A stretch of DNA of 64,000 bases, taken from Tetranychus cinnabarinus (lineage: Eukaryota > Arthropoda > Arachnida > Trombidiformes > Tetranychidae). Within the stretch, counting starts at the first letter, position 1. Each line of letters begins with the position of its first letter. Position numbers and translations under genes: made by a program. The notes under the pieces were generated by a model that did no database searches, was not told where the DNA came from, and saw only the letters and a list, made by a program, of their open reading frames with translations. The stretch spans positions 3,100,001-3,164,000 of the forward strand of contig WHVY01000003.1 of the NCBI GenBank assembly GCA_022266195.1. The letters run 5' to 3'. This document shows positions 61,353 through 64,000 of the stretch, one piece after another.

Positions 61353-62310
61353 AGTAGTATAAAAAGAGAACTTACTCATACTTCCGGACCTTCCGGTTTC
61401 CCTTTCCCCATCCAGGCACTTGTAACCTTAACTAATCGAATGACACAAAGTGTTAAATTTTTTGCTTAATCTTTTTGGCGCCAAGCTATTCTTAACAGTT
61501 TTTTTGCTCATTTTGGCGGTTAAACTTTGTATAATCTTTTGGTTTTTTTGCTATCTTATGTTAATGGTAAGATTTTAACGGTCATTTTTTCAAAAGGATG
61601 ATGAAATACGCATTGTCTATGAATTGAAAAGAGATTTATTGAATAAATGAAAATGAGATTGAAGATTTAAGGAACATAATTTTAGCAAATTAAAGAAAAT
61701 TAAAGCAAATTAGAGTAAATTTAAATAAATGGTAATGGAAAAGTCATTTGCTCGATCAAAATGCTGGATTTCAACTCTTCGGCTTACGATTCAACCTGAT
61801 TTGAGGGGGACCGGTTAACATCTGAGATGAACTCACATACTCGCAAATGTTGAGCCCTTCGTCTCCTTGTTATTCCCTGGAGAACATTAAGAATCTCAAT
61901 TAGGTCTTGGCCATTTTGCTGAATATTTCGTGAATTCATCTCAATATTTTTAAACAGCTCCTGGTGGTTTCTTTCCAATGACCTAATTCGGTCCTCGTGT
62001 AAATCGAGAAAAGTGATTAACGATGAAATTGAGGATAATGAGGGTAATGGTGATGGTGATTAGGACCCAGTGATGATATTGGAGAGACATTTGCGAGTAT
62101 GTGAGTTCATCTCGGAAAAATGAGCCGGTTAGAAAATGGTTAACCACCAAAATGAGCAAAAAAACTATCAAGAATAGCTTGGCGCCAAAAAGATCAAGCA
62201 AAAAATTTCACCCTTTGTTCATTCGATGAGTTAAGGTTACAAGTGCCTGGATTGGGAGATGGAAACCGGAATGTCCGGAAGTATAAGAAAGTTCTCTTTT
62301 TTATACTACT
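61353..62310. mobile_element. Foldback/TIR element of about 960 bp
   Basis: Long inverted repeats: 61,353-61,540 (agtagtataaaaagagaac, cttccggaccttccggtttc, ggcgccaagctattcttaac) is mirrored by 62,130-62,310 (gttaagaatagcttggcgcc-type sequence, ggaaaccggaatgtccggaag, gttctcttttttatactact). A second, internal inverted pair, gagatgaactcacatactcg at 61,824 and cgagtatgtgagttcatctc at about 62,097, extends the arms. Target-site duplication not certain. The centre holds two minus-strand reading frames without ATG. Confidence 0.7.
61784..62047 (-). CDS. Coiled-coil-like reading frame inside the TIR element
   Basis: Open on the minus strand from about 62,040 to the stop at 61,784, without an ATG: LDLHEDRIRSLERNHQELFK, then MNSRNIQQNGQDLIEIL, LQGITRRRRAQHL. 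Heptad-like leucines and charged residues suggest a helical coiled coil with a basic RRRR patch. An overlapping frame (61,983-62,201) starting in the right arm is rich in hydrophobic residues (KLFLIVFLLILVV, ITITITLIILNFIV) and could be joined by splicing. No known transposase was recognised. Confidence 0.3.
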   Translation of the reverse strand, partial: LPSLSSISSLITFLDLHEDRIRSLERNHQELFKNIEMNSRNIQQNGQDLIEILNVLQGITRRRRAQHLRVCEFISDVNRSPSNQVES

Positions 62311-63039
62311 TGCCCTCAAGGCTTGGTCGCAGATTCTTCAAAGCTAATTGGTTGAATTCGGTTCATTGTTCACCTCGCAATTTTGTTTGATTTCATTTGA
62401 ATAGCAAAAACGAATGATCAGAATAAGTGTGAAAAGACGGTATATGAATCAACGCACCGTTCTGAAAGCGGTGTTGACTTTGATTACAGATTTCAAAGGT
62501 ATTGAAGTTTCACTATGATATTGCACTTTCTTGTGTGATATTTAGCTCAGAATTTAATGCTTTGATAAGCGCGTAAAGATTCTTGATTATCGGTGTATAT
62601 GAGCAGTGGTGTTTCAAACGCTTCTAAATTATGCTATACCGATTTTGATATCCGTACTACCTTTTTTCCATTCTAGCACTAACTCAGTCACTTTATTTAA
62701 ATCTGAAAATTTAAGTTTCAGTGAAATGAAATGTATCAAGTTTGCACTGATTTCCACATCATTTAAAACAGAAAAATTAAAATTTGCAGCTAACCAGTTT
62801 ACTTCAGCAAGTCGAAAGAAATTTAATCTGGGCAGGCAGGGCAGGACATGATCTCGTGAGACTAACGTAATCATTGTTTAGTCGAGTTACACGATATCAT
62901 TGAGCTCGCGAGTTGATTGCTGTAGAAGCGAATCAAAAGAGTTGAAGTATTTCAATCGATAATGATGACAAAAACATGAAATTTAAAAGACTGATTGTAT
63001 AAGAAAACGGCACACAAAACTATCTATCAATTCATAACA
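62311..63039. other. Intergenic sequence
   Basis: Two overlapping frames on opposite strands (62.6-62.87 kb) are open but neither is recognisable. The ctgggcaggcagggcagg word near 62,828 is locally GC-rich. Confidence 0.3.
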
Positions 63040-63213
63040 ATGTATTCGATTTATTTAAAGCATCCATTTACTATGCTTATAGCTGCACCAAGTGGCTGTG
63101 GTAAAACATTCTGGCTAAGACAGCTCATGCACAATGTTGGAAGGCTCTTCAATCCTGTTCCTAAAAAAATTTCCTATTTTTATACAGAATATCGAAAAAT
63201 AATAACAAAATAA
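63040..63213 (+). pseudogene. P-loop ATPase fragment, Polinton/DNA-virus packaging type
   Basis: 57 codons from ATG at 63040. The segment FTMLIAAPSGCGKTFWLRQL contains a Walker A motif (63,086-63,109; the first glycine of the usual G-x4-GK-T is Ala) set directly after a short beta strand, followed by PVPKKISYFYTEY, a spacing seen in the FtsK/HerA-like packaging ATPases of Polintons and related large DNA viruses. The frame stops after YFYTEYRK, where the family normally continues for some 150 more residues with Walker B, so this is a remnant. No neighbouring capsid, protease or polymerase genes are in the window. Assignment rests on one motif and its context. Confidence 0.4.
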
Positions 63214-64000
63214 CAGTTTGATCAAATTGCATTTAACTGCACATAGTGATGTAGTCATTTACAGTTCTGCTAGATGGAGCTGTCTTAATTTTCTCTGACC
63301 ATTTTTTTTGTGAAAAAATCGAGAGTTAACTGAATTTTGACAAGAATATCAGCGCCATCTGACGATTGAATTGGAAACTGCAATGAAATTATATAAACGT
63401 AATTTTCTACTTCAGCTAATCATGATATTGAATTGAAGTCACATAAGTAAATAATAATTATCAGCGAAAATATCAAAAATTGCAAAACACAAAATTGAAC
63501 TTCTGAGTTGCCACCTGATTTGGTTTTTTGTCAAAATGCATGGGGATTGACTGTAGTCGGAATAGGAATTATAGACAACTTTCTTCCATACATGAGAATT
63601 TAAAACGACTGAAGTGACTGTCAAAAGGTAATCAAACCTTCTTTGACTCGAGACAAGTTTCATTGAACCTGAAAAGATCGAGACTATGAATGACTTAATA
63701 GCTGACCCAATCACATAAACCTAACGTATTTTATCAACAGGAACCCATAAAAGTTTAAAGTTAATGGTCTGAATTGTAAATATCATCGAATCAAAACTCA
63801 ATGCTGTACCGACCCACAAAAATAACCTGTGCGGAAAAACTTTGATAAAAATTGTTCAGATGATATTTCACGTTTAAGCAATAGCAGTTATCAAACATTT
63901 TATACATCACTCAAAAGCTAAAAATTAGTATTTTCTGGTAGGATAATTTAACGTCCAACCTCAGGGACAAAATTTTTCTTTGGCGTTTTTATAAGTTCCC
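63214..64000. other. Right-edge noncoding sequence
   Basis: No gene recognised. A minus-strand frame (63,439-63,714) is open but not protein-like enough to support. Confidence 0.35.

Noticed and set aside
62606..62874. Two overlapping 81-aa frames on opposite strands
   Set aside because: Neither has a recognisable motif, splice signal or neighbour, and at most one could be real.
1..64000. CRISPR arrays, bacterial operons, tRNA or rRNA genes
   Set aside because: No regularly spaced repeats, no ribosome-binding-site-led gene clusters and no recognisable tRNA box A/B or rRNA core; introns show the DNA is eukaryotic. A tRNA scan by program was not possible here.

Overview
The window is eukaryotic, AT-rich and gene-poor, with GT-AG introns, short polypyrimidine acceptors (mostly cag, some tag or aag), poly-Asn runs in proteins and several classes of transposon debris. 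Protein types (a NELL family protein, a possible ZNF106-like WD40 protein, an EF-hand exon) point to an animal. An arthropod, plausibly a mite or other chelicerate, fits the composition, but the sequence alone does not prove the taxon.

Layout. 1-10 kb: the signal-peptide first exon of a minus-strand gene that leaves the window; a small secreted Gly/Pro/Asn-rich protein; a two-exon gene joining one calmodulin-like EF-hand to a single-pass membrane protein; a shrunken second copy of part of that locus; and a 5'-truncated non-LTR retrotransposon with a long open RT frame. 10-18 kb: a three-exon plus-strand gene for a coiled-coil/poly-Asn/WD40/zinc-finger protein with a 4.3-kb first intron. 18-24 kb: mostly noncoding, with a decayed Ty3/gypsy relic near 23.7 kb.

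24-60 kb is the main feature. A gene for a secreted NELL1/2-like protein (coiled coil, VWC and EGF modules, without the N-terminal TSPN/laminin-G domain usual in NELLs) is present three times, each with eight exons and an open frame (769, 773 and 768 aa). Copies 1 (minus) and 2 (plus) lie head to head as arms of a giant inverted repeat (about 25.6-34.7 kb and 34.9-43.4 kb) around a 118-bp loop. Copy 3 (minus, about 49.3-60.2 kb) is a direct repeat of copy 1. The promoter flank of copy 3 carries a short imperfect inverted repeat at exactly the place where the two arms join in copies 1/2, so it looks like the pre-palindrome state. Copies 1 and 2 agree best near the centre, while 2 and 3 agree best further out, including shared insertions. 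This is a mosaic expected from gene conversion. Each copy also has private transposon insertions that date after duplication.

60-64 kb lies outside the repeats: a hypothetical ORF, a foldback/TIR element with a coiled-coil reading frame, and a short P-loop ATPase fragment resembling packaging ATPases of Polinton-like elements or large DNA viruses. No tRNA, rRNA or CRISPR array was recognised.
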